Shown here: one piece after another, positions 28,801 to 39,832 of the stretch
How the letters are laid out: each line of letters begins with the position of its first letter
Numbering within the stretch: position 1 is the first letter of the stretch
NCBI GenBank assembly: GCA_018697195.1
Contig: CM031857.1
Coordinates: 96,780,705-96,844,704, forward strand
Reading direction: 5' to 3'
Length of the DNA: 64,000 nt
DNA from: Certhia americana
Taxonomy: Eukaryota; Chordata; Aves; Passeriformes; Certhiidae
Notes under the pieces: model-generated
What the model was told of the DNA's origin: nothing
What the model saw: the letters and a program-made list of their open reading frames with translations, nothing else
Database searches by the model: none
Made by a program: the position numbers and the translations under genes

Positions 28801-31800
28801 ATGGATGGAAGATACAGCTTGGTCAGCTTCTCACATTTGGCAACAGTTTAATAAGGGACCTGAACATTTTAATGGCACACTTTATGACTTCAGTAGTTTT
28901 AGATGGGCCATATGTCCAGAACCTGTTTCTTGATTTCTGGAAACTGGTGGTTCTGTTATAAGTCATGTTAAATGCAGTCCACTGTGGAATGATTCCTGTA
29001 TTTGTCATTCTCTGCTCTGCAAACCAGAAATGTGTCGTAATTTTTTTTTTTCCCTTTTGAAATAAGTATTGGAATTTCATATAGGGTTGTTAATTCTTTT
29101 TCTTTTTTTAATTTTTTTTTTAACCAATTCCTGTATTTCCAGGAATGGAATGTGTGTACTGAGTTTAATGTAGGTTTACCACAATTATAAAATACTGATC
29201 AGATTTTGAAGATGCTCTAAGGGTGTTTTTTGTAGTAAGGAAAATCCATGTATGCTTGTATAGGAAGTTTTGCCTTTGCCCCTAGAAAAATTTCAGCAAC
29301 TGCTGAAGAGTATAAAAATAATTCATGTGTAACAATTTTTATCTGGTTTGAGGCTTGAATTCCTTAGGAATGGTGTGGTGAGCTGAAAGCAGAGTATAAT
29401 TTACATAAAAGCATGCCAAGCAGTGAGCCACCTGAGCAGTGCTCTGTTGAGCCACCTTCTGTGTTGCTAGTCAGATCAGCAAGAATGACTTTATTGTTTT
29501 CTTGTGTACTGGTACAGAATTCACAGCTATAAATTATTCATCTGCCAGCCTCAAGATGTAGACTGCAGCTCTTCTGGCTCAGTAGATATTGAACATAATA
29601 CAGGGTTTCTGCTGTGTTTCGAACAGTGAAACAGCAGCACAGTGCATGTCGTGTGAGGGAAATGAGAGCATAGCACTGTGACCTACATAATCCAAATCAA
29701 ACTGCATTTGCATTGAGAGAAGGGGGGAAAATCAAATCCTGCAGATTAATCAGTCAGTAAAGCAGGCATCTGTAGGACTGCTTATACTACCTTAATCTGT
29801 TGGGCACCAAGGCTAGCAGATAACCCAGATCCAGATTAACCTGGACTGAATGCATTAAATCAAAAAGGAAAAAACCAGTATGGATAATCCATGGGTTGAA
29901 TTTCTAGTTTCAAAAAGGCTGTTACATTTTCATGGTGTAGTTGCTTTCTGTTAAGATGGCAGACTTCGTTTTGTGTTGGTTTTTGTTCCCAAAAAAAATT
30001 GGCAATGACTGTTCAGTGGCCTCTGTGAGCAGCAGCTGCTATCAGTATGTTTCTCAGTAATCATGAAGGCTTGTAATCAGATTTGCATTTAGAAAGTAGA
30101 GTTCCTAAAGAATGTCATGAGGAATTAAAAAAAAGCTAGTAGTACTGTGAAATAATGACTGTTGTAAAGGATGTAATTTTCATTCAGAATTTGCACTCAG
30201 GTGTATGTTTAGAGAATGCTTTGGAAATTTTTCTTACCTGAAATTAGCTGAGCACCAAATAGGAACCTACATTTAAAGGAACAAAGCATTTTTAGGGTGT
30301 GAATTATCTCAGAATTGACAGCTGGCTGAACTAATTTACACCACTTGTGCACCAGCGACAGCTAATGGGCAGGTAAGAAACAAAACCTCTTGCCCAAATG
30401 CAGGGAAGTAGCCCAGGGGGACCACAGGTGATTAAAAGAGATGTGGATTCTTGGTCTGATTTCTGCTGGTTATGCACCTGACATGCTTTTCCAAGGCAGT
30501 GCAAGTGCACCTCAGGCAGTGGGGACTATAGTACAGGAGGTCCCCAAATTTCCAGTGAGGTTGTGTGTTCACCTGGCCTGGAACAGTGACGCTTCTTTGG
30601 TCCTTTGGTAGAGCTGCTTTGCACAGAGCTGCTTTGTACAGTACAGTACATTTTATTCCCTGTGCCGTAGGGATTATGACTACCTTGCTACCTTACAGAA
30701 ATGTTGTAAGGCACTGTTAATGCTAAGATTTTCTGCAAGTGGAAGGGCTGCTATTGGAGGAATGCTAATACTATGCAGGAAGGAAAAGAAAGCTTGGCAG
30801 TGCCCTAGTTTTAACTGCATCATGTGGAAAATACAAGATTGTTTTCCTAGTACGGCATATCCTTCCAAGTGTAGCTCTTCAGTAAGGTGTCATGGACCTG
30901 ATATTTAGAGACACAGGCATGTGCTGTACTTTCTGCTGTTCCTAGCAGGCTTTGAAGCTGCTCAAAGAAGAAGCAGAAGCAGCAGGAAGGCTTGTTAGTA
31001 GGGTGAAAAGCCTCCATCTTTATCCACAAAAGTAATTTGCTTTAACACAGGTCTTAAGCTGAGCATCATGCAGCTACGTCCTGAGCCTTTAAATGCAGAG
31101 GTACAGATCTTTGACACAGGCATGTATTTATTTGTAATGCACTCATTGTCAAAGCCTCATGGAACTTTGAAATGTATTAAAGTGCTAGCTCACGTGACTT
31201 TCAGAAGTAGGGAAAAAAATGTAGTAGTGTTAATAAATTCTTATCTCCTTTATTTTCCACAGCAAGAACTTATTGACAGCATTAGTAGGAAGCTGCAGGT
31301 GCTGAGAGAAGCACGGGAGACACTTCTGGAAGACATCCAAGCAAACAATATCTTGGGGGAGGAGGTAGAGACCATTGTGAAAGAAGTCTGCAAACCAAAT
31401 GAGTTTGACAAATTCAAGATGTTTATTGGAGACCTTGACAAAGTGGTCAACCTCCTGCTGTCCCTGTCTGGTCGTCTGGCCCGGGTGGAAAATGCCCTCA
31501 ATAACCTGGATGACAACACCTCTCCAGAAGAACGGGTGAGAAGTGCCAACAATAATATTCCTACATTTAGGGAAGCTCGTGGGAGGAGGGGTTTGCCTGA
31601 TTTTGTTTATCTAAATTGCAGCGCTCAACATGGGGGATAGTGTGTGGATAAATCTCATAATACTATTTTTTTAGGTTCCTTAGTACTTCTCACTTTGCCT
31701 TCGTTTCATGGAATACTAAAACTACAAGTGGCTTGCTGATAAAAAGTGGGTTTGGTGTGGAACCTTCTAGAAAACAGACTTCTTGGCAAAAGTTTAAAGA

Positions 31801-34800
31801 AAGAGGGAATCTACTGATAAGAGCATAAAAAGGAGGCAAACAAAAATATTGTAACAATTCAAGATGCATAAAGGAGTGTTTGTGCTGTAATGCAGAAGGC
31901 TTGCAGACTTCTTTATACTCAATGAGGATTTTGATACAAATCTGTGAGGTTGCTTCAAAGAAAATGCTTCTCATCTACTACAGCTTCCTACTACAAGGCC
32001 TAGTGAGGAGCAAGAACAAGAAACAACAGAAGGATAAGCCTTTAAAAAGAAGGGCAGGGGTGAGGGGAAACAGGGGGAGGCATGGCAAAAAGAATTTTTC
32101 AGTAGAAAATGCATTTTATCCAAGCAGAACGGCCCTGGTAGTGGTGTGGAGGACTCCCAACAGAAGTGAAAATTTCAGGAGCAGGAGCATACAAGGTGTT
32201 CTTTACCTATTGGATCCCACCTCTGCTTGCAGCAATTTGTTTACCTTCAAATCCCATCAGGCCTTATCTAGGAAGGAGATACACAGCGATACAGATATGC
32301 ACCAGAGGAGAAATATGTGTGAAACTTAGGCTAAAATAAATAGACAGTGTGGAGGGGGGTGTGTGTTTCAAGTGAGTTTAGCTTCTGCGGTTAAATGAAT
32401 GTGAAGTAGGATTTTTGGCTTGTAGCTGTGGACTGAAATGCCAGCAGTCCACCTAAGTGTTGTAACTAAATTTTTTCCACGGTCTGTGACTTCATGTTTT
32501 GTTTCTTCATCGTGTTGCGTTATTTCACACATAAAAACCATTAAGTGCTGCAACTGATCTGAAGCTGTGCTTCTGCTGTTTGGCCCTGACATACTTGATT
32601 AATGGCTGTTCAGACCTCTCTGACTGAGGTGGAAGGGAAACTATTTTACAGCTTATTAAAGGGCAGATCAAAGCTCCTGACACCTGGAGAAATTGAATCC
32701 CTCATTAGGCTTTTTTCTAAATGTGGTTGCAGTTGCCTAATGGGGAAGGACCTACCAAATGATATGTGCACACAGGAAGCACAGTTTGAGAGCTGTGGTA
32801 AAAACAGCTTGCTGGCTGGGTGTGGAAACGGAGGACGGTGAGGAGGTGGTGTAGTAAGGACAGTCAGAAATTGTCTGTGTGTTCTGATGTCAAATTTATA
32901 CTGACAGAACTCCAAATCCCTAACATATTTTAATTCCCATTCATCTTCACATGCACTGACACCAATCCTGCCATAGTAACATCAGGAGAGATCCATCATG
33001 ACTGAGATTATCCCTGGAGAGGAAGACTTGGGGGTGTTGGTGGATGAAAAGCTCAACGTGACCCAGCAATGTGCACTTGCAACCCAGAGAGCCAAACATG
33101 TCCTGGGCTTCATCAAAAGCAGTGTGGCCAGCAGGTCAGGGGACAGGATTCTGCTCCTGTGAGACTCCACCTGCAGTACTGTATCCAGCTCTGGGGCACA
33201 AAACACAAGAAAGATATGGACACTTCCAGAGTAAGGCCACTCAGTTGATCAGAGGCCGGAGTGCTGCTCCTGTGAAGACAGAGAGAGAGAGATAGGGCTG
33301 TTCAGCCTGGAGAAGAGAATACCAGAGAGGTCTTACAGGAGCCTGCCAGTAACTAAAGGGTTTACAGGAGGGCTGGAGGGGGAGTTTTTACAAGGTCATG
33401 TAGTGATAGAACAAGAGAGAATGGCCTTCAGGTGAAACACCTTCAGGTTTAGATAAGATGTTAGGAAGAAATTATTTCCTGAGGGTGGTGAGGCACTTGA
33501 ACAGGCTGCCCAGAGAGGTACCCACCCTCCTCCCTGGAAATATTCAAGGGATGTATGGGGCTTAGAGCAACCTAGTCTGGTAAGAACAGGTATATGATCT
33601 TTAAGGTGTCTTCCAACCCAAATTATTCTATGATTCTATGAAATCTTTAGAAGTGTTGAATTTAGATTGCTGCTTGTGGCTTTTTTCATTGTACTTTAGT
33701 ATTTTGTAGGTCAAATGATAGTATATGGTGAACCACTAAAGTACCATATAAATAAAACAGGGGATTTTACTTCCATTGTTGGGGAGCATATTCCCAGTGA
33801 CCACTGATTTTTCTTTCCAGGATGATGTTGTCTAATAAACATTGCTCTCTGATAGCTTTCCACTTTATAGGAGCCAGCAACAGCTTAACAGACTTCCTCA
33901 ATAAAAGCAGTCAAATAATAACAGCTGAGTTAATACTTTTACTGTCAGATGCTCTGCTATAGGTCTTTATTTGCCAGAGGGAACAGTATCTGGTATTTCA
34001 AGTTCAGCTTCTGAAAGGGGCTTCATCTGAAGAGCTACCAGCCCCTTACCACTTACACAGCAAGGCCAGTGTCTTCTCATTGCTTGCGCTTGGTGTCCAT
34101 GTCTTCTTGCATTCATCAAATTCTGGCTAGTTACTGCTGCTCAGCATGCACACACCTGCAAGGCTGCCCTGGGAGCAGTCTAGCCACACTCCTGAGTTTG
34201 AGGCTGTCTGCTACTTGCCCTGGTGAGTTCAGGAGAATTGTTAGTTCCATCTCTGCAGCAGACAATTTTGCTTGCAACTTGCAGTAGGATTTTTTTTCCC
34301 CTGGCATGAGCTCAAGGGAAGATTAAACTGTTTTTTCTAATAGTGTGTGATTTTCCTGACTTGTCTTCCATAGCTGTCTTGAATCCTGAGTTAATCTAGG
34401 CTGTGTAGTTTTAAGTACATTGAGAGCACGAATCTGAAAACATTCCACTCTTGAGCTTTGGTCTGTCTGTAGAAAGAGTCAGCACAGGATGCATGTGCAA
34501 CTCTGACAGGTAGGTTTATTAAAGCTCAGTGTTCTGTAGCCCCCTTTGTCTCATACTTCCATCTTGAAAAGACTGTTTTATATCCTACAAAAACACTTCT
34601 CTATAAATCCTTCAGGGTTATTAAACAGCATGTGTGATTTAACAGAAGGTGCAAATTAAAAAGATGGACACGTTTATTAGAACAGACTGAGGTTTATTTG
34701 AAGACAACTTCTCAAAGAAGGTTCATCTCTGAAGCAAAGCTAGAAGTTATGGATTGGTACCTCTTTGGGACACTTTTTAATTAAGTTCAGACATCTGTAC

Positions 34801-35923
34801 AGAATTCTTGATGTCAGGGTAAGCCAGCCATACTCTGTCACTGGAAAAAGGAAAAAGGCAATCACTTGTAGGCGGCATCTGAAATAGTTTGGATTGATGA
34901 TGCTGCTGTTTCTTTCTGTGTACTGCCAGAGGAGTGTAGCCGGGTGATTCAAGTGGGACTGTCAGCTGTTCAGAGAGGTGATGCTGGGGCAGAAGATTAT
35001 AGCTGCTGTCTTCTGCTGTCCTCTTTCTTTGTGTGTTGTTCCATTCAACCTCCCTTTTTCCTATTTTGTCTCTTGTGAAGGCACAAAGAAGAGAGTTTAC
35101 TGCCCTTTTTGGAGAATAATGCTTTTTTGGTTTTGCTTCCCTTTTGTCCTTCTGTTACCTTGCCACAGCTTTCGCTCGTGCTCATGTCTGAAGACCACAG
35201 GACTTCATGTGTCATTGGGAAGGCTTGTGGATGCAGCAGAATTGCTAAATACAGTGTCAGGGGCTGTATAAGAACAAATTGCTCAATTAATTGGTCTGTT
35301 TCTGGGTTCTATAACCACAGCTGTGCCAGTGCTGTGTATGGAAGATGTAAGACAGCTGAGTCTTAATTTGAAGAACTATTCTTCAAAGACAACTATATTT
35401 TATATAGCTCTTTATAACTATTAAATAGTAAAGGAGTCTATGAAGTAATGCTTTTGAGGCCAGTAGGATGTAATGGTGCATTTTTCGTTGATTTACTACT
35501 TTTTTATCAGTTTGTTAATGCATTTTATTAGTCTAAATTTCCTAAATATTCAGGAAGGTCTCTATAGCTAAAACAGACTTGAGATTTGAACCGTGAAGCT
35601 GTTGTCCCAGCCTAGTGTACCCAGTGAATTTTTAACTGTTTTTCTTTTCTCCTAAGCGGACATTGGTAGATAAGCAAAAGCTGCTGACCCAGCAACATGA
35701 GGATGCAAAGGAGCTGAAGGAAAACCTGGATCGTCGAGAGCGAATTGTCTTCGACATTTTGGCGAACTACTTGAGTGAGGAGAACTTAGCAGACTATGAG
35801 CACTTTGTGAAAATGAAGTCGGCCCTCATCATTGAGCAGCGAGAGCTTGAGGACAAGATCAAGCTGGGGGAGGAGCAGCTGAAGTGTCTGACTGACAGCC
35901 TCCAACCCGAGCGGCTCAAATGA
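2..35923 (+). CDS. SHROOM2: SHROOM2 (APXL), 3' part of the gene, seven coding exons
   Basis: Shroom-family cytoskeletal scaffold. Known role: it binds F-actin through ASD1, recruits Rho kinase through ASD2, and sets actomyosin contractility at apical junctions; it is also linked to pigment-granule placement in retinal epithelium. Seen here: exons 2-1864, 3848-3951, 21021-21773, 25470-26021, 26925-27105, 31263-31535 and 35657-35923. Junction phases are 0, 2, 2, 2, 0, 0 and all match, giving about 1330 residues up to a TGA at 35921-35923. ASD1-type motifs ([36 protein letters not shown]) lie in the first exon. ASD2 spans the last four exons and ends in QPERLK. Paralogues SHROOM3 and SHROOM4 share ASD2, but this C-terminus and the downstream claudin-34 fit SHROOM2 best. 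The PDZ-encoding exons are missing because they lie before the window. If the exon count equals human (10, from memory), these are exons 4-10. Confidence 0.93.
1865..3847 (+). other. SHROOM2: SHROOM2 intron after the ASD1 exon
   Basis: GT...AG intron. Besides the TG microsatellite near 2.85 kb, the only notable signals are the 34-codon read-through to a stop at 1966 and an AATAAA at 2400-2405. No other gene-like sequence seen. Confidence 0.85.
2841..2881. repeat. (TG)n microsatellite
   Basis: About 20 TG units with one TA interruption near 2860. It is intronic and likely length-polymorphic. Short ORFs on both strands here (runs of Cys-Val or Thr-His) come from the repeat. Confidence 0.97.
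3848..3951 (+). CDS. SHROOM2: SHROOM2 short exon (104 bp)
   Basis: Acceptor CTCTTTTAG|GAACTA and a strong donor AAG|GTAAGT. Entered in phase 0 from the exon ending at 1864, it reads [20 protein letters not shown] and on to ...[10 protein letters not shown] with two bases left over. The G at 21021 completes an arginine codon, so both borders fit in phase. No in-frame stop. It is too short to show up as a long ORF. It joins the ASD1 exon to the linker exon. No domain is recognised in it; the sequence is charged and probably disordered. Confidence 0.85.
4540..5060. promoter_or_regulatory. Intragenic CpG-rich block, candidate internal promoter
   Basis: The surrounding intron is AT-rich and CpG-poor. 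The core at about 4905-5045 holds about 20 CpG dinucleotides in 140 bases and several GC-box-like runs (GGGCGGG near 4951 and 4988). A weaker CpG-rich shoulder spans about 4555-4685. No repeat family is recognised. The position, about 1 kb after the 104-bp exon, could support an N-terminally shortened SHROOM2 transcript carrying the linker and ASD2, or a noncoding transcript. Promoter function is inferred from composition only. Short ORFs on both strands across it (for example a 62-codon one on the minus strand from 5058) have no family match I can recognise. Confidence 0.45.
8027..8787 (-). mobile_element. CR1 LINE fragment (5' truncated)
   Basis: Begins with ATCATAGAATCCTAGAATGG, the reverse complement of the CR1 3' terminal repeat, then the typical avian CR1 3' region (GAAGGGACCTTAAAAATCAT; CTGCCATGG; CCTGTTCCAGTGCCTCACCA; CTATCACTACATGCC). 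It ends at the block complementary to the C-terminal reverse-transcriptase region (CTTGGCCTTGTTGACCTTCC). Many indels and stops; inactive. The 5' truncation is normal for CR1. Confidence 0.93.
9001..9138 (-). mobile_element. CR1 LINE internal fragment
   Basis: Matches the CR1 segment reading TTCAGGCTGAACAATTCCAA, then GATCATCTCCCTGGCACTCC and TTGCTCCAGCAGGTCCATGT. It repeats the same part of the element already present near 8360-8460, so it is a separate insertion or a rearranged piece. The 3' terminal repeat is absent. Confidence 0.85.
9377..9434. repeat. 29-bp tandem duplication
   Basis: Two direct copies (9377-9405 and 9406-9434), starting GTTTCTGTGAATACTTG, differing at one base near the 3' end. 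The near identity suggests a recent slip duplication. Intronic, no known function. Confidence 0.95.
21021..21773 (+). CDS. SHROOM2: SHROOM2 linker exon (753 bp, 251 codons)
   Basis: Acceptor TTTTCTCTAG|GCAAGC and donor CCAG|GTACTA. The first base completes a codon split with the 104-bp exon, and two bases are left at the 3' end. The product is a Ser/Pro/Gln-rich, probably disordered linker between ASD1 and ASD2. It contains a proline cluster with basic flanks, [20 protein letters not shown], at about 21346-21405, which looks like an SH3-type ligand (inference). An SRSPSPQF motif follows near 21690. There are no stops in frame until the TAA just inside the following intron. Confidence 0.92.
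21774..25469 (+). other. SHROOM2: SHROOM2 intron between linker and ASD2-start exons
   Basis: GT...AG intron of 3.7 kb. AT-rich unique sequence with no recognised repeat family and no extra exon. A run of nine G lies near 22130, and a 15-bp direct repeat (TGAATGATAAAATAC) occurs twice near 22984-23021. Confidence 0.85.
25470..26021 (+). CDS. SHROOM2: SHROOM2 exon with the start of ASD2 (552 bp)
   Basis: Acceptor TTATTTTCCAG|AATTG and donor GAGAA|GTGAGT. Its first base completes an AGA arginine codon, followed by [20 protein letters not shown]. The middle is acidic and proline-rich ([20 protein letters not shown]). From about 25786 the conserved entry to ASD2 begins: [50 protein letters not shown] and RRKLLPK. 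ASD2 is the coiled-coil Rho-kinase-binding domain of Shroom proteins. Two bases remain at the donor and are completed by the next exon. Confidence 0.94.
26022..26924 (+). other. SHROOM2: SHROOM2 intron inside ASD2
   Basis: GT...AG intron of 0.9 kb splitting a lysine codon of ASD2. Nothing else seen. Confidence 0.88.
26925..27105 (+). CDS. SHROOM2: SHROOM2 ASD2 exon with short glutamine run (181 bp)
   Basis: Acceptor CTTTTTCCCAG|GAAAGA and donor AAGAAG|GTAAAA. It reads [20 protein letters not shown], then [20 protein letters not shown], then an acidic stretch [15 protein letters not shown], ending in phase 0. The segments before and after the Gln run are strongly conserved ASD2 sequence. The Q6 run at 27037-27054 is coded mainly by CAG and sits in the variable loop between conserved blocks. 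Confidence 0.94.
27031..27054 (+). repeat. Coding CAG/CAA run in ASD2 exon
   Basis: Codons CAG GAG CAG CAG CAA CAG CAG CAG encode Q-E-Q6. One CAA interrupts the CAGs. In frame within SHROOM2, just before an acidic stretch; likely variable between species. Confidence 0.9.
27106..31262 (+). other. SHROOM2: SHROOM2 intron before the ASD2 core exon
   Basis: GT...AG intron of 4.2 kb. Unique AT-rich sequence with one 15-bp tandem duplication near 30.6 kb. No gene or large repeat seen. Confidence 0.85.
30610..30639. repeat. 15-bp tandem duplication
   Basis: AGAGCTGCTTTGCAC followed directly by AGAGCTGCTTTGTAC, then short AGTAC repeats. Minor slippage product. Confidence 0.9.
31263..31535 (+). CDS. 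SHROOM2: SHROOM2 ASD2 core coiled-coil exon (273 bp, 91 codons)
   Basis: Acceptor TTATTTTCCACAG|CAAGAA and donor GAACGG|GTGAGA, in phase 0 at both ends. It encodes [20 protein letters not shown], the CKPNEFDKF segment, [20 protein letters not shown] and [18 protein letters not shown]. This is the heptad-rich core of ASD2, which forms the Shroom dimer and docks on Rho kinase. Reading into the flanking introns gives the longer ORF seen here, but the splice borders and family conservation limit the exon to these bases. Confidence 0.96.
31536..35656 (+). other. SHROOM2: SHROOM2 last intron
   Basis: GT...AG intron of 4.1 kb holding one CR1 fragment in the sense orientation. ORFs in this stretch (for example near 31.9-32.3 kb) lack family matches and look like chance. 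Confidence 0.85.
32995..33642 (+). mobile_element. CR1 LINE fragment (5' truncated)
   Basis: Sense-strand CR1. Remnant reverse-transcriptase C-terminal coding (GACTTGGGGGTGTTGGTGGA, then GCTTCATCAAAAGC and GTGGCCAGCAGG) leads into the 3' region (GGGCTGTTCAGCCTGGAGAA; GGTGGTGAGGCACTTGAACA) and ends TATTCTATGATTCTATGA, the avian CR1 3' repeat. Frame broken; inactive. Confidence 0.93.
35657..35923 (+). CDS. SHROOM2: SHROOM2 terminal coding exon, end of ASD2 and stop
   Basis: Acceptor TTTTCTCCTAAG|CGGACA, phase 0. The exon encodes 88 residues: [20 protein letters not shown], then [40 protein letters not shown] and [17 protein letters not shown], then TGA at 35921-35923. This is the end of the ASD2 coiled coil and the natural C-terminus of the family. 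The 3' UTR follows in the same exon. Confidence 0.96.
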   Translation, partial: RTLVDKQKLLTQQHEDAKELKENLDRRERIVFDILANYLSEENLADYEHFVKMKSALIIEQRELEDKIKLGEEQLKCLTDSLQPERLK

Positions 35924-36075
35924 GGGCACTGACTCCAACCAACAAGGGGAAAAATGGGAAAGAAGGAAGGGATAGGGAGTTTCCAAGTATACAAATGAAT
36001 ATCTTGGCTTGCTTGAGTGTCTGGTAGAGAAACAAGTGCACAAGAGAAAAGTAGCTCTCACAACAGCAATAATGC

Positions 36076-36106
<31 letters not shown>

Positions 36107-36500
36107 GAATGATGTATTTAATTTTTTTAGAACACATTTTTATTGCTGGACTCTACAGCCATTCCTCATTGCTGAACTTCCAGAAACCTCCACAAAAGAG
36201 GAGAGACTCTTAACCTTTCTGCTCAGTATGTTCCAAGTCTGTGGTAGTTGTGCATGCAAACAATGGTTTTTAGAATGGTTTGTACACTTCCTTTATGTTC
36301 AGATGCTGTGCAGTCTGCTGGGAAACCCTACAGCAATTCATAAATGCACACACATTTAGAAGCTCTAAATTTAGTGGGTTTTTATGTTTTTTTAAAGACA
36401 CATTAAATAGGGGAAGCATGCATCTTATAGCTAATATATTCAGATTACTGAAATGCAGTGTCACTCTGATCCTGTGGCATCAGACACTTTTTTGTAATAT

Positions 36501-36508
36501 TGTATATA
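36501..36508 (+). promoter_or_regulatory. Pumilio-type motif in SHROOM2 3' UTR
   Basis: TGTATATA on the sense strand matches the Pumilio recognition element UGUANAUA. It lies upstream of the first AATAAA at 36838, so it would be present in all 3' UTR forms. Motif match only. Confidence 0.35.
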
Positions 36509-38236
36509 GGATGGCACCTTCCCCTTGCAGAAAACAACTTTAAAATCAGTCTAATTAAATGCTTCTTAAGCTGCTTGCAAATCACTTAATGCCTACCTTG
36601 CTGAAGATTTTTTTTTTTAAATTATTTTGCAAGACATATTTGTACACCCTCATAATGCAATGCAAGTGATTTTCTTTACAAAGTTGTACTTGATTTAAGA
36701 AACGGGCTGGAAGTACTGTGCTGATTTTACTCAAAACATTTTTCATCTAAATTACTTAGAAGGCTCGTTTGCTTTTTTGTGCTTTTTTTAATGCATGTTT
36801 TTATTATTCTTGTCCCAAACCCACTACACTTTATGGAAATAAATGTAGGTTAAGGACACTGCCTGTGTTTTTCTTCTGGCTGCTCAACATTGTGATGGTT
36901 TTATATAGACAATTAAGTTATACTGAAGTTGACCTACATAACGCCATTTGTTCTCTTCTCAGAATACCAAATGCAATAGAAACAATTCTATCATAAATAC
37001 TGTGCATTACTTGGAGCAACTCTGCATTGTAACTGTGAACATAAGTGGGGCTGTTTGCTTGGTTTTTCCATTGAACAGGGATAAAGGAGAGGATGTTAGT
37101 TCACAGTATCAGATCACTGCTTGTGTTCTCCTAATACTGCCATTGACTTAGATAATTTCCAGTAGCTCTGAAAAGAGCTGCTAACTCATGTTTGTAGCAC
37201 AGTAATGGGTTCTGCTGACTTACTGACTGACTTACTACAGTGAAATTTTGTAGTGTCTTAAGTGTCAAGTTCTATGTTAAGATAAAGTTTTGCAGGCAAA
37301 GCAATTCTTGGAAAACTTTGTGTATATGCCATTTACATTGTAGTAAAGATTTATCTCTCCTCAGACAAATAAGTTCCCCAACCAGAAGCCATTTTCAAGG
37401 CTGATGTGAATGCCAGTCTGTACATAAGCAGGTTTGAAAATACAGTCAGTTGTTGAAAAGAGAGCAAAGAATTCTTCCCACTACTCCTGCAGTATGGCAG
37501 CATTCACAAGAGGTTTTTCTGTCCTTCTTACCTGAATCCTTTCTTGTGGGGAGAACTGGAAAGGCGCTGATCAGTGAATTCCTTGTTAGTTGGGGAACTG
37601 GGGAGCAAAAATCCTCTGGAACCAGTTCCTTTACTGGTGCAAACATTAAAAGGACTGTTGCCCCCTCACACACCCTTATCGTGCACTACTTTGTATACCT
37701 GGACCAAATTTTAATTGAAATGATGTTGCTGTGCATCAGTTGAGGTCAAATGGAGCTACCATTTTACAAGACCTACAGCTGACCTTAGTTTCTTCCTCCT
37801 AGTTCAGAAATGTAGTCTTCTGGCATCTCACAGTTATTTGCTGCTATGTTCCTAGGACAACTGGTCTCTTTGTCCTTAAACCTATCCCTTAACCATAACA
37901 AACCCAAAACTAAACATAAATAAATTATGCTTGTCTTTTAGCGTGGAGAAAAGTGTGCATTGTTTTATCTGTGGCATTTAAAAAATTTTACATATTGTGG
38001 TTACTCTGAAATGTGTATGTGAAATGTGAAGAATAATATAATTACAATGTGTTTGTATACAGTACTTTGATTTAGATCTCTGATAAGAGGTAGCAATATT
38101 GTGAAAGCTCTATCTATTATCCTTTTCACAGAACAGTTGCGTAGACACTATTATGTCCTTTCCTTTTTCAAAACTGTTGAAAATCACTTACCCTGGAAAC
38201 GTGAAGATGGTGGCCTCCCAATGTTATATGTAAATC

Positions 38237-38244
38237 TGTAAATA
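38237..38244 (+). promoter_or_regulatory. Second Pumilio-type motif in SHROOM2 3' UTR
   Basis: TGTAAATA matches UGUANAUA. It lies beyond the first two AATAAA signals, so only the longest 3' UTR form would carry it. Motif match only. Confidence 0.35.
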
Positions 38245-38481
38245 GCTGTACTGTTGCTTTTTGAAAAAAATCTGGTGCTAATGTTTTGCCTTTGGCATCC
38301 TGGGGATGGCTGTTTCTTCATACTTTGTTGTTCTCAATTCTAGATCTCCTTGTATAGTGAAAGATGTCCACAATACTTCTCCAACTGTTTGGATCCTGCA
38401 GCCCAGAGTGAAAATGTACAGTTTTCCTGCCTGACACTTAACATGTACCTACTGACAAATGGTATTGCTTGACTTTGAGAA

Positions 38482-38487
38482 AATAAA
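38482..38487 (+). terminator. Probable distal poly(A) signal of SHROOM2
   Basis: AATAAA followed within about 20-40 bases by a GT-rich element. Upstream alternatives at 36838 and 37919 would give shorter 3' UTRs. Confidence 0.5.
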
Positions 38488-39832
38488 CTGTATATTTCAA
38501 TGTAGAGTTAGTTTTGTGTGCAGTGTTAATGTCAAAAGCTACTGCTTTGCTTTGCTGCTTTACCCTGTTGGCCATCTCATGGTGCCTGTCAGCTGTGCTT
38601 TTCGAGGCCAGGCCAGTTATCTTGTGGTCTGGAGTAGTTTGTTGTCTTTGCACAGCTTATTTAATGTGTTGAGTAATTAATCATTCTCAAGTTCCCAGTG
38701 TAAGTACTAGAAATGTGTTCATGCCTATTCAGTATTTTAAGACTGTTAATATGAGATGGCAGAAAGGTTAAAAGTGTGTTATGAGGTCAATAAAATAAAT
38801 GGGTCTCACCACTTACAGAGTACATACCAGGGGAGCTGTTTAGATTTTCCTGCTTGGGCAATTCCACAGTTTCAGCTTCATCCCATGTCTAGAATGGATG
38901 CTTCATATGGGAATATCTCAAGTCAGTGGTGCAGAAGATTTCTTGCAAGAACGGATCACTCATGAAATCTCCAAATCTTAACCGAGTTCTTTCACAGAAA
39001 CTTCAGTTTAATGGGGGTTCTCAGATTAACTGCAGAATCTTCTGCCTTTTTGGGAAACACTGGCAAGTATCCACAAACTTTTAGTAGAGTTGACCACAGA
39101 TCACAGAACCATAGTGTGATCCTGGAAATTAATTGTCTGTGATTGTCTGTGAAAGTCTTTATAAAATCTGGGAAAAGGGAATTAAGGAAGGAAAAATACT
39201 TGGGTATCTGTACAATTTTTCTGAACTTCTTTTCACCCTTCTTCTCCCTCCTCCTCTGTACATGGACCCACCTATTTGTGCCTGTTTTCGTGAGCATTTG
39301 GTATAATCCAGGATGGCAGTTCCAGAGGAATAACGGTCTAGTTTTTATGTACTATTTGAATTTTTTTTTTAAATTGCCTTTCTTCAAATTGAAATTCAGC
39401 TCTTCATTTTTCTCTCAGAGGATACTTGAGGCCATCAGTTTTCAAAGGAGTCACCATTTCACAACATTCTTTCCTAATCAAGTTCTAGTGATTAATTTTG
39501 ATGTATTTAATTGTCTCAGTTTTTACAGCTGAAGGAGGCAGTGTGGTAGCTCTATCAAGGCCTTATGATTTGCAGTAGAAAACAATTCCTGTTTTAGTGG
39601 TGTCTTGTCATTCATTGTAGAAGTTTAAAGGCTTATTCTAATTAAGGACTTCTAAGTTGTGCAGGTTTTTTAGAGGATAAATAGGTTTCTTTCTATATAC
39701 TTGAGCAGATCATGCCCACAGAATGTTAGGAGAATTAACAGTTACATCTCCAAACTGGATTTTATATTGTCAGTTGTCAGCACTGGTAAATTGGTCATCA
39801 CATTTACTTACCCCAGTTCCATTCTGCAACTT

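Larger units (their letters stand above)
35924..38510 (+). other. SHROOM2: SHROOM2 3' UTR (end inferred from poly(A) signals)
   Basis: About 2.5 kb after the SHROOM2 stop has no coding exon. AATAAA hexamers occur at 36838-36843, 37919-37924 and 38482-38487. The last is followed by a GT-rich stretch (GTTAGTTTTGTGTGC) that fits a downstream element, so cleavage near 38.50 kb is the best guess. Two more hexamers (38789-38794, 38794-38799) could extend it. A pyrimidine tract, CT repeats running into about 21 T, lies at 36074-36105. The distal end is inferred. Confidence 0.6.
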
